A stretch of 38,191 nucleotides of DNA from UBA1067 sp963661055 (GTDB lineage Bacteria > Verrucomicrobiota > Kiritimatiellia > RFP12 > UBA1067), in the NCBI GenBank assembly GCA_963661055.1, contig CAVLAC010000002.1, positions 1 through 38,191 of the forward strand, written 5' to 3'. Position 1 is the first letter of the stretch, and every line of letters begins with the position of its first letter. The translations under genes were made by a program, and so were the position numbers. Below are positions 8,057 through 16,853 of this stretch, one piece after another. The notes below the pieces were generated by a model, which saw nothing but the letters and a program-made list of their open reading frames with translations, searched no databases and was not told the origin of the DNA.

Positions 8057-9484
8057 ATGTCCGCGCTCCTGCAAACACGAAAGAGACTCGAAGAATTAAG
8101 TAGCGGGTCTCTCGGGCGATTACTAGTTAAGTACTCGTGGCCCGCGCTGGTCGCGATGAGCCTTAATGCTTTCTATTCGGTAGTCGACCGTATTTTCATT
8201 GGGCAGGGGTGCGGCGTGGACGCAATGGCGGGCATTACGCTCGCGATGCCGCTCACGATGCTCTTTGGCGCATTTGGCGTCCTTATTGGCGCGGGGCACT
8301 CGGCGATTCTCTCGATTAAGCTTGGGGCAAATGACCGCGTCGCTTGTGAGAAGTTGCTCGGCCAGCTCATCGCTTTCAAGCTTGTTCTCTTTATCACTCT
8401 GACCCCACTCGTTTGCTTTAATCTTGATACCATTCTTGGTTGGTGCGGGGCTTCGCGTGTGACCCCTGGAGCTTTCGCCGCCGCGAAGGAATATTTGCAT
8501 ATCATCCTTTTCGCCTATATCTTCTCACATTTGTCATTCGGACTTTCCGCTATGCAGCGTGCGGAAGGCGGGGCGTTTCGCTCTATGATTTGTATGATTG
8601 TGGGGTTTGGCACGAACCTCATTCTCGACCCGATTCTTATCTTTGGCTTTAATATGGGTGTCGCGGGTGCCGCGTGGGCAACGAACATCTCTATGTTTTG
8701 CGCGTGCCTGTGGGCGTTCCGTTATTATTTGACGGGGCAAACCGCCGTCCGTTTGCGCTGGGGACGGATTGGCTTCCATAAGGGGCTCGTGTGGCGTCCG
8801 TTTGGCATTGGGTTTTCTCCGTTCTTCCAGCAGATTCTCGGCGCGATAATCACGGTCTCTTTGCAAATTGCCTTCACGAAATGGATGCCTGATGAAGCGT
8901 CCCGCACGGCGCAGATTGCGTCCCTCGGGGTCTTTCAAGCGTGCCTTATCCTTATTATGATGCCACTTTTGGGCACACAGCAGGGACTCCAGCCGATTAT
9001 TGGCTATAACTGGGGCGCTCGCAACTTCGGACGCGTCGCCGAGACGCTATCTTTGGGGCTAAAAGCCTCGGCGGTGCTGACGGTCATTGCTTTCATCATC
9101 CAAGTTGTGCCGCCATTGCCAACTTGGCTCGCGCATATGTTTATTTCGAGTGACCATCCTGAACTCATTAAGCTCGCGGCGCACGATTTGCAGGTCTCGA
9201 ACTCGATGATTTGGTGTATCTTCATTAACATTGTCTCGACCACCTACTTCCAGTCGATAGGGCGTCCGCGCGCGGCAGTTTTGCTTTCGCTTCTGCGCCA
9301 GGGCTTTTGCCTCTTGCCCGTCATTTGGTTCTTGCCGTACTTTATGGACGATAAACCGCTCGCGATTTGGCTCTGCATGCCGATTTCGGATGTCGTCGCG
9401 AACTTTGTCTCAATTTTTCCCTTGGCTTTACATATTCGCTTCTTGCGGCGGGTTCGCCCCCGCGCGGCGTTTAAGGAGGCTTAA
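8057..9484 (+). CDS. MATE family efflux transporter
   Basis: A 475-residue polytopic inner-membrane protein with about twelve hydrophobic segments in two homologous halves, as in the MATE (multidrug and toxin extrusion) family, which exports small molecules using an H+ or Na+ gradient. The opening SLGRLLVKYSWPALVAMSLNA, then YSVVDRIFIGQGCGVDAMAG, is characteristic of bacterial MATE proteins of the NorM/DinF side. It begins immediately after the lipoprotein stop codon. The exported compound cannot be read from the sequence. It is the fourth gene of the unit starting at 6135. Confidence 0.92.
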   Translation: MSALLQTRKRLEELSSGSLGRLLVKYSWPALVAMSLNAFYSVVDRIFIGQGCGVDAMAGITLAMPLTMLFGAFGVLIGAGHSAILSIKLGANDRVACEKLLGQLIAFKLVLFITLTPLVCFNLDTILGWCGASRVTPGAFAAAKEYLHIILFAYIFSHLSFGLSAMQRAEGGAFRSMICMIVGFGTNLILDPILIFGFNMGVAGAAWATNISMFCACLWAFRYYLTGQTAVRLRWGRIGFHKGLVWRPFGIGFSPFFQQILGAIITVSLQIAFTKWMPDEASRTAQIASLGVFQACLILIMMPLLGTQQGLQPIIGYNWGARNFGRVAETLSLGLKASAVLTVIAFIIQVVPPLPTWLAHMFISSDHPELIKLAAHDLQVSNSMIWCIFINIVSTTYFQSIGRPRAAVLLSLLRQGFCLLPVIWFLPYFMDDKPLAIWLCMPISDVVANFVSIFPLALHIRFLRRVRPRAAFKEA

Positions 9485-9487
9485 CCT

Positions 9488-10090
9488 ATGAAAACGAAGA
9501 TACTCGCTGTCGGACCTTTCGAGGTCAATTGCACGCTCTTGACGCGTCCCGACAATTCACTCTGGATTGTCGATCCAGGCGCGGAAGCGGAACGCGTTCT
9601 TGCCGAGTGCCGCGCTCTCGGCGCGACCCCTAGCGCGATTCTCCTCACCCACGCGCACTTCGACCACATTGGCGCAATTGCCGACTTGCAGCGCGCCTAT
9701 CCCGAGCTGCCCGTCTACCTGCACCCCGCTGATGTGCCTGCGCTCGGCGACCCGCGCAATCAAATGCCGCCCGAGTATCCGCTCGCGCCTGTGCCGAAGA
9801 ATATCCGCGACTGCCGCGACCTCGCGGGCGTGAAAATCATTGAGACACCTGGTCACACGCCTGGCGGTGTCTGCTACTTATTTGAGGAGATGAAACTCCT
9901 CCTCTCGGGCGACACGCTCTTCGCGGGTTCGTGTGGACGCACCGATTTCCCAGGCGGAGATTTCGCCGCGCTGAAGGCTTCGCTCCAGAAGTTGATGGGG
10001 CTTTCGGACGATGTTCAGGTCGTGCCGGGGCACGGACCGTACACCACAATCGCCCACGAGCGCGAGACAAATCCGTATGTAAACGGATGA
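9488..10090 (+). CDS. MBL-fold hydrolase (glyoxalase II-like)
   Basis: A 200-residue metallo-beta-lactamase-fold enzyme. Metal ligands are all present: HAHFDH (His55, His57, Asp59, His60), PGHTPGG (His123), SGDTLF (Asp142) and VPGHGP (His182). It fits the short, stand-alone hydroxyacylglutathione-hydrolase-like group (YcbL type), which lacks the C-terminal substrate domain of true glyoxalase II; the actual substrate is therefore uncertain. It starts four bases after the MATE stop codon and ends the operon; the next gene has its own promoter. Confidence 0.9.
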   Translation: MKTKILAVGPFEVNCTLLTRPDNSLWIVDPGAEAERVLAECRALGATPSAILLTHAHFDHIGAIADLQRAYPELPVYLHPADVPALGDPRNQMPPEYPLAPVPKNIRDCRDLAGVKIIETPGHTPGGVCYLFEEMKLLLSGDTLFAGSCGRTDFPGGDFAALKASLQKLMGLSDDVQVVPGHGPYTTIAHERETNPYVNG

Positions 10091-10116
10091 AATTTTCCCC
10101 TAATTCGGGCAAAATA

Positions 10117-10125
10117 TGCTATAAT
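10117..10125 (+). promoter_or_regulatory. Extended -10 promoter (TGCTATAAT), near-leaderless
   Basis: TG-C-TATAAT with the hexamer at 10120-10125, preceded by AAAATA. Transcription is expected near 10132, three bases before ATG 10135, leaving no room for a ribosome-binding site. Confidence 0.7.
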
Positions 10126-10134
10126 TAAAGCCGT

Positions 10135-11568
10135 ATGAGCACAGACGAAGAAGTAAAGATAGATCTTGGCGCGTTTGATTTTACGCCTGACTGGGCGAAA
10201 AAGGACGCGGGAGTCACGGTTGGCAAGATGCGCCCGCCGCGTGAAGAGGCGGCTACGGAGCAGCTTCCGCGCGAGGGACGGCGTGCACCGACGGGCGGCA
10301 AAAAGCCGTTTGGTTCGCGCAAGCCATTTGGTCGCCATGAGCGCGGCGGCAAGTTCGAGTCGCGTGAGGCGGCTCGTCCCCAAGAGCCGCGCCTCGATGT
10401 GGAGATTAAGGTACTGCCTGAGCCGCGTGCGCTCGGTACAGTCATCCGCAAGCTCCAGCAAGATCCGAGGGCGTATAAGTTTAAGGATCTCGCCTACTTC
10501 TTCTTGGATAATCCAGAGTCCGTCTTGTTGCGTGTTGCGGCGAAGCCTCCGAAAGAAGGAGCACCCGCGCCGCGCTTGTTCCATCAGTGCAAAGCGTGCG
10601 GATTTGCCGCGCTCAGTGAAGATGAGCTCGCCGCGCATATTCTCGCGACGCATTTGGGCGACTACTACGAGACGCGCGAAGTCGAGTGTGAGCCGCCGAA
10701 GGGCAATTTCGCGTGTGTCGCGAAGTGCGGACTCTCGGGCGTTGTTTTGGGACCGCCCAATATCCACGCCTTTAACGGACTCGTCAAAGAGATGATTCGC
10801 ACGCGCTATCCGAATATGACGGAAGACGAGTACCGCGCTCGCCTTGAGATGGTGCGCGACCCCGAAGCCATTGAAGCGTGGCGGCAGAGCGCGACGAAGA
10901 AGACGGTTTATGTCGCGAAGGGTGCGGAAGAGGGTGCGCCACAATTGACGCGGGAGCAAGCCGAGGCGGCATTTCGTCAGACTTTCCTCGCGCCGATGAT
11001 GGATACGCCGAAGCTCCTGATGATTACGGCCGAGAAGGCGCTTAAGAGCCCGATTCGCGCTTTGGCGCGGGCGGCGAACTTTGCGCTTGAGGATGAACGG
11101 CGCAGTCCGCGTGAGATGTGCTTTGCTTTGCGCGGCGCTTTGCACCACCGTAAGCTCAACTTCTTTAGGGCAAATGAGCCGCGCGGGACGGAATTCGTCA
11201 CGAGCACGACTTACAAGGTCTTTGATACGGCGCACGCTATTGCGGAACTCGCCCGTGTCTCGAACTTTGTGACGGAACATCCCTGCTCGATGCGCAATGA
11301 AATTGCGCCAGACGCGGAGTCCGCCAAGCACCTCGATTGGCTCGTTTCGACAGGGCACATTGTCGCCTATGTGAACGGAGCCTATTCGCCCGTGGAGAAG
11401 TTCCCGAAGTACGGACCCCAGTGGCGCAAGAAAGAGGAAGCTCCCAAGGCGGAAGCGCCTGTGGAAGAACCTGCGCCTGTCGCGGAAGTGAAGTCCGAGG
11501 GTGCAGAAGTAGTAGAAGAGAAGAAGGAAGAGGCTAAAGATGAAGTTTCCACTCAGTTGGCTGAATGA
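10135..11568 (+). CDS. C2H2 zinc-finger protein of unknown function
   Basis: A 477-residue protein I recognise only as similar to an uncharacterised protein I recall from Verrucomicrobia and other PVC bacteria. The N-terminus (about 45-85) is basic and glycine-rich (GGKKPFGSRKPFGRHERGGK), suggesting nucleic-acid contact. A segment RLDVEIKVLPEPRALGTVI starts the folded part, and a C2H2 finger follows: Cys152, Cys155, His168, His173. The region QCGLSG-like CGLSGVVLGPPN and a helical block with LARAANFALEDERR come next; the last 50 residues are Glu/Ala/Lys-rich and look disordered. It overlaps pheT by 29 nt, so the two are co-transcribed and possibly coupled, hinting at a translation-linked role. 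This is inference. No ribosome-binding site precedes the ATG. Confidence 0.8.
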   Translation: MSTDEEVKIDLGAFDFTPDWAKKDAGVTVGKMRPPREEAATEQLPREGRRAPTGGKKPFGSRKPFGRHERGGKFESREAARPQEPRLDVEIKVLPEPRALGTVIRKLQQDPRAYKFKDLAYFFLDNPESVLLRVAAKPPKEGAPAPRLFHQCKACGFAALSEDELAAHILATHLGDYYETREVECEPPKGNFACVAKCGLSGVVLGPPNIHAFNGLVKEMIRTRYPNMTEDEYRARLEMVRDPEAIEAWRQSATKKTVYVAKGAEEGAPQLTREQAEAAFRQTFLAPMMDTPKLLMITAEKALKSPIRALARAANFALEDERRSPREMCFALRGALHHRKLNFFRANEPRGTEFVTSTTYKVFDTAHAIAELARVSNFVTEHPCSMRNEIAPDAESAKHLDWLVSTGHIVAYVNGAYSPVEKFPKYGPQWRKKEEAPKAEAPVEEPAPVAEVKSEGAEVVEEKKEEAKDEVSTQLAE

Positions 11569-13975
11569 GTTTGTTAAGGTTGACGATATCGACCCCAAGG
11601 AGCTCGCCGAGCGTCTGACGCGGGCGGGCTTGCAGGTGGAGTCCATCGAAACCGTCGGGGGCGTGCCGCTCGCCGATACTTTTGTTGTTGTCGAGGTAGT
11701 CGAGTGCGAAATGCATCCTGATTCCGACCACCTGCATGTCTGCAAGGTGACGGACGGCAAGGAGACTTGGCAAGTCGTTTGCGGCGCTCCCAATATGCGC
11801 AAGGGCATTAAGACCGCCTTCGCGAAGATTGGGTCCGTCATTCCTGACGGAGGCTTTAAGATTAAGAAGGGCAAGCTTCGCGGCGTTGAGTCCTTTGGTA
11901 TGTGCTGTTCTGAGAAGGAACTTATGATTGGCGCGGGTGCGTCTGGCATTATTGAGTTCCCGCCCGAGACATCTGCGGGGACGCTCGTGAGGGATGCAGT
12001 GCTGGGCGAAAAGCCCGAGACCGTCTTTGAAGTTGAGGTGACATGGAATCGTCCCGACGCGCTTTCCGTCGTCGGCATTGCGCGTGAATATGCCGCGCTC
12101 TATAATCGTCCTCTTAAGATGCCCACTGTGGACTTCACCGAGAGCGACCTCGATGTTAATGACGAGGTAAAGGTCATTGTTGAAGACCCCGTGAAGTGTC
12201 CGCGCTACACGGCGCGAGTGGTGACGGAAGTTAAGGACGGTCCCTCGCCCGAGGTTATGGCGAAGCGGCTTGAGCTTTGCGGTATGCGCTCGCTGGGGCT
12301 TTGCGTCGATGTGACGAACTATGTGATGCTCGAGCTGGGGCAACCCCTGCACGCTTTCGACTACACGAAGCTCGCGGAGCGCACCATCGTCGTTCGTGAT
12401 GCGCGTGAGGGCGAAGTGATGAAGACACTCGATGGTGTGGAGCGCAAGCTTGACCCGTCTATGCTCGTCATTTGTGATAAGGTGCGCCCGAATGCCGTCG
12501 CGGGTATTATGGGCGGCGAAGAAAGTGGTGTCGCGGCGAGTACGGACTCCCTTCTTATTGAAAGTGCCCTCTTTGAGACGACTTCGACTAAGTTTACGGC
12601 GACGAAACTCGGGCTCGCTTCTGAGGCTTCGTATCGCTATATTCGCGGCGTTGATAAAGATCTCGCGGACTTCGCGAGCCGCCGCGTCGCCCACCTCCTT
12701 CAGAAGTATGGTGGCGCGAAGATTGCCCGTGGCATTATTGATGTCGATAATCGCGAAAAGCCGCTCAACCCCGATGTCACGCTCGACTTCGACCGTGCGC
12801 GGCGTTTGATTGGTATTGATATTCCGAATGAACGGATGGTGCAGATTCTCGTGGCGCTTGGGCTCACCGCACGCGACGCGGCACCTTACGCGGATAAGAA
12901 GTCCGTCGCTTTTGGCATTCCTTCGTGGCGCTATGACCTCTCGCTTGAGGCGGACTTGGTGGAAGAGATTGCCCGTGAATATGGCTTAGACAATATTCCC
13001 GATACAATGCCTTCCGCGCCCAGTATCTCGTATCTCTCGCAGGCGAGCTTTGAGGCGAAGGCGCGTATTCGTGAATGCTGTATCGCGCTCGGCTTCGCGG
13101 AAGCGATGCACTATTCCTTCCTTTCCCGCAAGGAAATGGACGACTTTGACGCGCGCAACGCGGCAGATCGCCTCGTGATTCCTGACCCTGTCTCGGTTGA
13201 GTATGGGGTTATGCGCGATTCGCTCTTGCCTCAGATGGTGGGGTCGCTCGGACGCAACGCGGCACATCAGCTTGATAAGGCGCTCCTCTTTGAGATTGGC
13301 AAGGTGTTCTCTAATAAGGATGGCAAGCCCTCCGAAGCGGAACGCTTGGCGCTCGGCTTCTTTGGTCCTGTCGGACGCGAGGCACTGCGTGAACGCGCGG
13401 CAGTTTCGGAAGAAGAGGCACTCCTTTGGATGAAGGGTGTTGTTGTGGAACTCATCACGCGCCTTCACGCGGGGCACCTCGAGTTCGTCGCGACTGACCA
13501 TCCCGCCTTCGCGAAGGGCGCGGCACTTCAGGTGAAGCTTAATAACCGCCCGATTGGCGTAATGGGTGTTCTTTCGGCGAAATTGCGCCATCCGTACCGC
13601 TTGACGACTCAGATGGCACTCTGCGAGATGGAGCTTAAGCCGCTTCTTAAGAATACGAATGTGGTGGGCAAGCTCGCCCCCGTGCCGCAATTCCCGCTCA
13701 TCCGCCGCGATGTCGCGCTTGTCGCCGACCCCACGGTCACTCACGAACAGATCGCGACAGTCATCCGTAAGAATGGCGGACGCGAACTCGTGAAGATTGA
13801 GCTTTTTGACATCTTTAAGGGCAAGGCACTTAAGGAAGGCAAGCGGTCGCTTGCCTACGCGCTCGAGTTCCGTTCGAATGAAAAGACGCTGACGGACGCG
13901 GAGGTCGGGCAAGTGTTCCAGCGCATCGTGGATGCGCTCGCGGCGTTGCCTGGCGTGGAGGTGCGCACGAACTAA
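11540..13975 (+). CDS. pheT: Phenylalanine-tRNA ligase beta subunit
   Basis: Beta subunit of the bacterial (alpha-beta)2 enzyme that charges tRNA-Phe. At 811 residues it has the full set of domains: N-terminal MKFPLSWLNEFV, tRNA-binding OB domain (about 40-150, HPDSDHLHVCKV), the B3/B4 editing domain (about 215-400, RSLGLCVDVTNYVMLELGQPLHAFD), B5, the catalytic-like domain, and the C-terminal anticodon-binding FDX-ACB fold (about 715-811, PVPQFPLIRRDVALV). The alpha subunit gene pheS is usually just upstream but is absent from the window; the zinc-finger gene takes its place. AGAAGAGAAGGAAGAGG-type purine-rich sequence inside the upstream gene serves as ribosome-binding site. Confidence 0.96.
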   Translation: MKFPLSWLNEFVKVDDIDPKELAERLTRAGLQVESIETVGGVPLADTFVVVEVVECEMHPDSDHLHVCKVTDGKETWQVVCGAPNMRKGIKTAFAKIGSVIPDGGFKIKKGKLRGVESFGMCCSEKELMIGAGASGIIEFPPETSAGTLVRDAVLGEKPETVFEVEVTWNRPDALSVVGIAREYAALYNRPLKMPTVDFTESDLDVNDEVKVIVEDPVKCPRYTARVVTEVKDGPSPEVMAKRLELCGMRSLGLCVDVTNYVMLELGQPLHAFDYTKLAERTIVVRDAREGEVMKTLDGVERKLDPSMLVICDKVRPNAVAGIMGGEESGVAASTDSLLIESALFETTSTKFTATKLGLASEASYRYIRGVDKDLADFASRRVAHLLQKYGGAKIARGIIDVDNREKPLNPDVTLDFDRARRLIGIDIPNERMVQILVALGLTARDAAPYADKKSVAFGIPSWRYDLSLEADLVEEIAREYGLDNIPDTMPSAPSISYLSQASFEAKARIRECCIALGFAEAMHYSFLSRKEMDDFDARNAADRLVIPDPVSVEYGVMRDSLLPQMVGSLGRNAAHQLDKALLFEIGKVFSNKDGKPSEAERLALGFFGPVGREALRERAAVSEEEALLWMKGVVVELITRLHAGHLEFVATDHPAFAKGAALQVKLNNRPIGVMGVLSAKLRHPYRLTTQMALCEMELKPLLKNTNVVGKLAPVPQFPLIRRDVALVADPTVTHEQIATVIRKNGGRELVKIELFDIFKGKALKEGKRSLAYALEFRSNEKTLTDAEVGQVFQRIVDALAALPGVEVRTN

Positions 13976-14131
13976 ACGACGTGGGCTCTGGGTTGCTCGC
14001 GAATACAGCAGAAATTTCTTTGACCGACGTTTCGAAACTAGGGGTATTTCATCCCCCACTTGGAATACAGGGTTCCAGAGGTTCTGCACTACGGCAACGC
14101 GGGGTCTTTTATTCTTTTTAAGCCGCTTTGA

Positions 14132-14812
14132 ATGGCTTGCGCACTCATAATCCCCGCCTATAATCCGAACGGACGCCTCCCCGCGCTCTTGCGGGCGGTC
14201 GCCTCCCACTTTTCGAGGGTCATCCTCGTCGATGATGGCTCAACTGAGGGACGCGAATATATAGAGGAAGCGCGGCACTTGGTGAGCGAGGTGCTGGTTC
14301 ATCCTATAAATAGAGGAAAGGGTGCGGCACTTAAGACGGCATTCGCCGTCCTGAAGCCTGATGAGGATGCCGTCACGGCAGATGCTGACGGACAGCACGC
14401 GCCCGAGGACATCTTGCGCGTTGCCGCCGCGCTTGAGACTTGTCGTGAGGGGCTGGTGCTCGGATGTCGCAAGCGTGAAGGGGCGACACCGCTCTTAAGT
14501 CGGCTCGGGAACGGATGGTCCAGATTCTTTTTCCGCCTTTTAAGAGGTTTTAGCGTGAGCGACACCCAAACGGGGCTGCGGGGAGTGCCCGCGCCCCTTG
14601 TGCCGCACTTGCTGAAGTTGCCAGGTGAGCGGTACGACTACGAACAGGTTATGCTCCTCGAAGCGCGGCACTTTAGGGATAAGGTGGTCGAAGTTCCTAT
14701 TAAGAAGGTATACTTCGACGGAAACGCCGCGAGCCACTTTCGTCCGTTCCGCGACACTTTCCGCAACCACCTCGCCCTGCTAAAAGCCTTCTTTAAGACG
14801 AAAAGCGCCTAA
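14132..14812 (+). CDS. Family 2 glycosyltransferase
   Basis: A 226-residue GT-A-fold transferase resembling the dolichyl/polyprenyl-phosphate mannose synthase group. The start MACALIIPAYN is the usual first strand; VILVDDGSTEG (Asp34, Asp35) binds the nucleotide sugar, TADADGQH provides the DxD metal motif (Asp84, Asp86), and DTQTGLRG is the acceptor-side loop seen in DPM1-like enzymes. The C-terminus (VYFDGNAASHFRPFRD) matches such proteins too. It is soluble or peripheral, with no transmembrane tail. The donor and acceptor cannot be told; transfer to a lipid-phosphate carrier is likely. It lies 156 nt after pheT and is followed by a terminator-like hairpin. Confidence 0.88.
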   Translation: MACALIIPAYNPNGRLPALLRAVASHFSRVILVDDGSTEGREYIEEARHLVSEVLVHPINRGKGAALKTAFAVLKPDEDAVTADADGQHAPEDILRVAAALETCREGLVLGCRKREGATPLLSRLGNGWSRFFFRLLRGFSVSDTQTGLRGVPAPLVPHLLKLPGERYDYEQVMLLEARHFRDKVVEVPIKKVYFDGNAASHFRPFRDTFRNHLALLKAFFKTKSA

Positions 14813-14823
14813 CTGCCGCGCTT

Positions 14824-14870
14824 ATGGCGAAAATTTCGTCACGAAAATTTCGCCATGACAAACTTTTTTC
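14824..14870 (+). terminator. Hairpin with T-rich tail after the glycosyltransferase
   Basis: Arms ATGGCGAAAATTTCG (14824-14838) and CGAAAATTTCGCCAT (14842-14856) form a 15-bp stem with one mismatch and a 3-nt loop. ACTTTTTTC follows 8 nt later. It is the likely end of the upstream unit. Confidence 0.65.
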
Positions 14871-14885
14871 ACTTTTTTGCATTTT

Positions 14886-14899
14886 CCCCCTTGCGGGGG
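14886..14899. other. CCCCC-TTGC-GGGGG hairpin
   Basis: A perfect 5-bp G/C stem with a 4-nt loop, just upstream of the promoter at 14911. TTGCGG of this hairpin lies at the -35 distance, so a DNA or RNA structure here could affect the promoter or help end upstream transcripts. Confidence 0.45.
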
Positions 14900-14910
14900 A
14901 AGTCAAAATA

Positions 14911-14919
14911 TGGTATACT
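14911..14919 (+). promoter_or_regulatory. Extended -10 promoter of the secreted-protein operon
   Basis: TGGTATACT after AAAATA, with transcription expected near 14926 and a leader of about 29 nt carrying AAGAGGAG (14939-14946) before ATG 14955. Confidence 0.75.
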
Positions 14920-14954
14920 ATTATCATCTTCAACGGATAAGAGGAGAATTAAAG

Positions 14955-16079
14955 ATGGCTAGACTACTTGACAAATGCTGGATAAGCGCGTGCGCCGCAC
15001 TCGCGTTTTCGGTTGTATCCGCAGCCGCCGTTCAGGACGACTTTGAGAGCACCGACACTGGTTCTACGCCCACAGGCTGGACGGGCAACGGGACGGTTGC
15101 AGCTGAAGAGTATACTTACACCAAGGCGGTCGGGCTTCCTCTTACGGATGAAGGGCAGGCACACACCAAGACCCTCGCTGTCTCGGGGCAGGCAGTTCGC
15201 ACCTATGGTGAGGATACAGCGACTGGCGAGTCGGTCACCGTGGATATGATGGTTAAGATTATGGCGGCGGATGATGTCCCAGATGCTCCTGACACAACCT
15301 CTGATATTCAGGTGGCCATCGCGACAGGTCCTGTGGCGGACGATGCGACGGTTGCTCCTATCTATATCTATAAGGGCACAACGACGGATGACGGAACCAC
15401 CTATGATTGGGAAGATACGGGCAAGTCGTATGAGACCAACTCCTGGGTGCGTCTTATGATGGTGATGGACTATGATAACAACGCGTGCAAGGTCACGATT
15501 GACGGCGATCTCATCGGTACGGTTAACTTCCCTGGCACATCGCTCACAGCGTCGAAGAAGGTTTCTTCCATTACTGTTGAAGGTTTGACCTCGCTTGACG
15601 ATGTTGTTGTAACAGGCAATGAAAAGAGTGCCTCCGCGCTCGACCCATTCCCAGAGAAGGCGACGAGTGAAACGGCAACAGTCGGCACTGACTCGGTTCC
15701 TGTCAAGCTCAACTGGCTCTATAAGAACGGCATTGACGGTGATGTGTCGAAAGTGATGGAGACCAAGTGCTCTGATGAGTCGGGTATGACCTATGCTCAG
15801 AAGTATGAGGCGGGTCTCGATATCGACGACAAGCAGAAGTTCGAAGTCTCCTCGATGTCGATTACGGAAGCGAAATCGGCGGTCTTCACAGTGCCTGGCA
15901 AAGCAGATTCCTACTCGGTTGTGATTGATTCGGACGGCACCACCACCACGGTGATCCCGACGACCAGCACTGAAAACGGTGTGACCACGGCGACGGTTGA
16001 TCTTTCTCAGGTCACTGGCAAGGTCATCAAGTTCCAGCTCAAGGCTAAGGCTGTAGACCCTAATGCAAGTTCTAACTAA
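14955..16079 (+). CDS. Secreted protein, probable LamG-like domain
   Basis: A 374-residue protein of unknown function with a signal peptide ending near VVSAAAV (about residue 22). The first half (about 25-220) begins QDDFEST and reads like a concanavalin/LamG-type beta-sandwich: WVRLMMVMDYDNNACKVTIDGDLIGTVNF is the pattern found in such domains, often sugar-binding. The second half (about 225-370) is rich in Thr, Ser and Val and may be another beta domain. An upstream ATG-like extension of the frame is rejected because the promoter at 14911-14919 lies inside it. It opens a four-gene block of exported proteins, and the spacing to the next gene is 23 nt with AAAGGAAAGG as ribosome-binding site. 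Confidence 0.78.
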   Translation: MARLLDKCWISACAALAFSVVSAAAVQDDFESTDTGSTPTGWTGNGTVAAEEYTYTKAVGLPLTDEGQAHTKTLAVSGQAVRTYGEDTATGESVTVDMMVKIMAADDVPDAPDTTSDIQVAIATGPVADDATVAPIYIYKGTTTDDGTTYDWEDTGKSYETNSWVRLMMVMDYDNNACKVTIDGDLIGTVNFPGTSLTASKKVSSITVEGLTSLDDVVVTGNEKSASALDPFPEKATSETATVGTDSVPVKLNWLYKNGIDGDVSKVMETKCSDESGMTYAQKYEAGLDIDDKQKFEVSSMSITEAKSAVFTVPGKADSYSVVIDSDGTTTTVIPTTSTENGVTTATVDLSQVTGKVIKFQLKAKAVDPNASSN

Positions 16080-16102
16080 TTTAAAGGAAAGGACGCTAGA
16101 AA

Positions 16103-16840
16103 ATGAATAAACTTTCAGTTATGATTGCGGCTTCCGCCCTCGCGTTCGGTGCGTGGGCGACCCCGAGCTTCGTGCAATTCTCGTCCGTCGGACCTGACAC
16201 CTACGCGGACGGCACAGAGGTCGTTGACGGCGAAATCTATGCGCTCGTTTCCGTCTCCAGCGATGGCAAGTTTGAGGGTATCAACTCGGACGGCACAACC
16301 GTCGACCCCAATGATAAGATTCTTTACGCCGCGCCGCTCGCGCTGAACGGACACTGCAAGAATGTGGTCTTCACCCTCAAAGATGGACAGCCCACCTCGA
16401 ATCTCGCGGTTTATTTGCTCGACACCCGCATCAAGGCGGATGACGGCACTTCTACGGTGGCAGGCGTTGATGAGAATGGTAAGTTGAAGCTCGTCAACAG
16501 CTATGCGGCAGTTGAGGACGCTATTTCGGGTGGCTCGGTCGCGAAGTCGACAAGCAAGGAGGTTCAGACAACGGCTCTTGCAACCGTCGCACTGGGTGAT
16601 GTCCCCACTCCTACGATTAAGGGCATCAAGGTCGTTGGCGCGAAGGTGGAAATCACTGTCGCGAATACCGTCCCTGAAGTTCGGTACACGGTTAAGGGCG
16701 GTGAAACACCGTCTAAGATCGACAAGAGAGACCTCGTTTCGGGCATCAATGGCGTGGCAAATGGCGAAATCACCCTCGTGGTGGATAGCGAAGCCGCTAA
16801 GGATTGCCGCTTCTTCAAGGTAACGCGCGCAACTAAGTAA
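16103..16840 (+). CDS. Secreted protein of unknown function
   Basis: A 245-residue protein with a clear signal peptide (MNKLSVMIAASALAFGAWA, cleavage near residue 19). The mature part is polar and beta-rich; it starts with a module containing EIYALVSVSSDG and ends with a domain around IKVVGAKVEITVANTVPEVRYTV that closes in CRFFKVTRATK. The FFKV(T/R) ending is common in secreted proteins of this kind of bacterium in my recollection, in immunoglobulin-like closing domains. No catalytic motif is visible. It lies between two other secreted proteins with short spacing, so they probably act together at the cell surface. Confidence 0.75.
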   Translation: MNKLSVMIAASALAFGAWATPSFVQFSSVGPDTYADGTEVVDGEIYALVSVSSDGKFEGINSDGTTVDPNDKILYAAPLALNGHCKNVVFTLKDGQPTSNLAVYLLDTRIKADDGTSTVAGVDENGKLKLVNSYAAVEDAISGGSVAKSTSKEVQTTALATVALGDVPTPTIKGIKVVGAKVEITVANTVPEVRYTVKGGETPSKIDKRDLVSGINGVANGEITLVVDSEAAKDCRFFKVTRATK

Positions 16841-16853
16841 GGAGGATATGACG

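Noticed and set aside
13976..14131. A small RNA or tRNA between pheT and the glycosyltransferase
   Set aside because: No cloverleaf, promoter or strong hairpin with a T-tract could be made; only a weak GGGG/CCCC stem near 14041 is visible. No tRNA or rRNA gene was found anywhere in the window.
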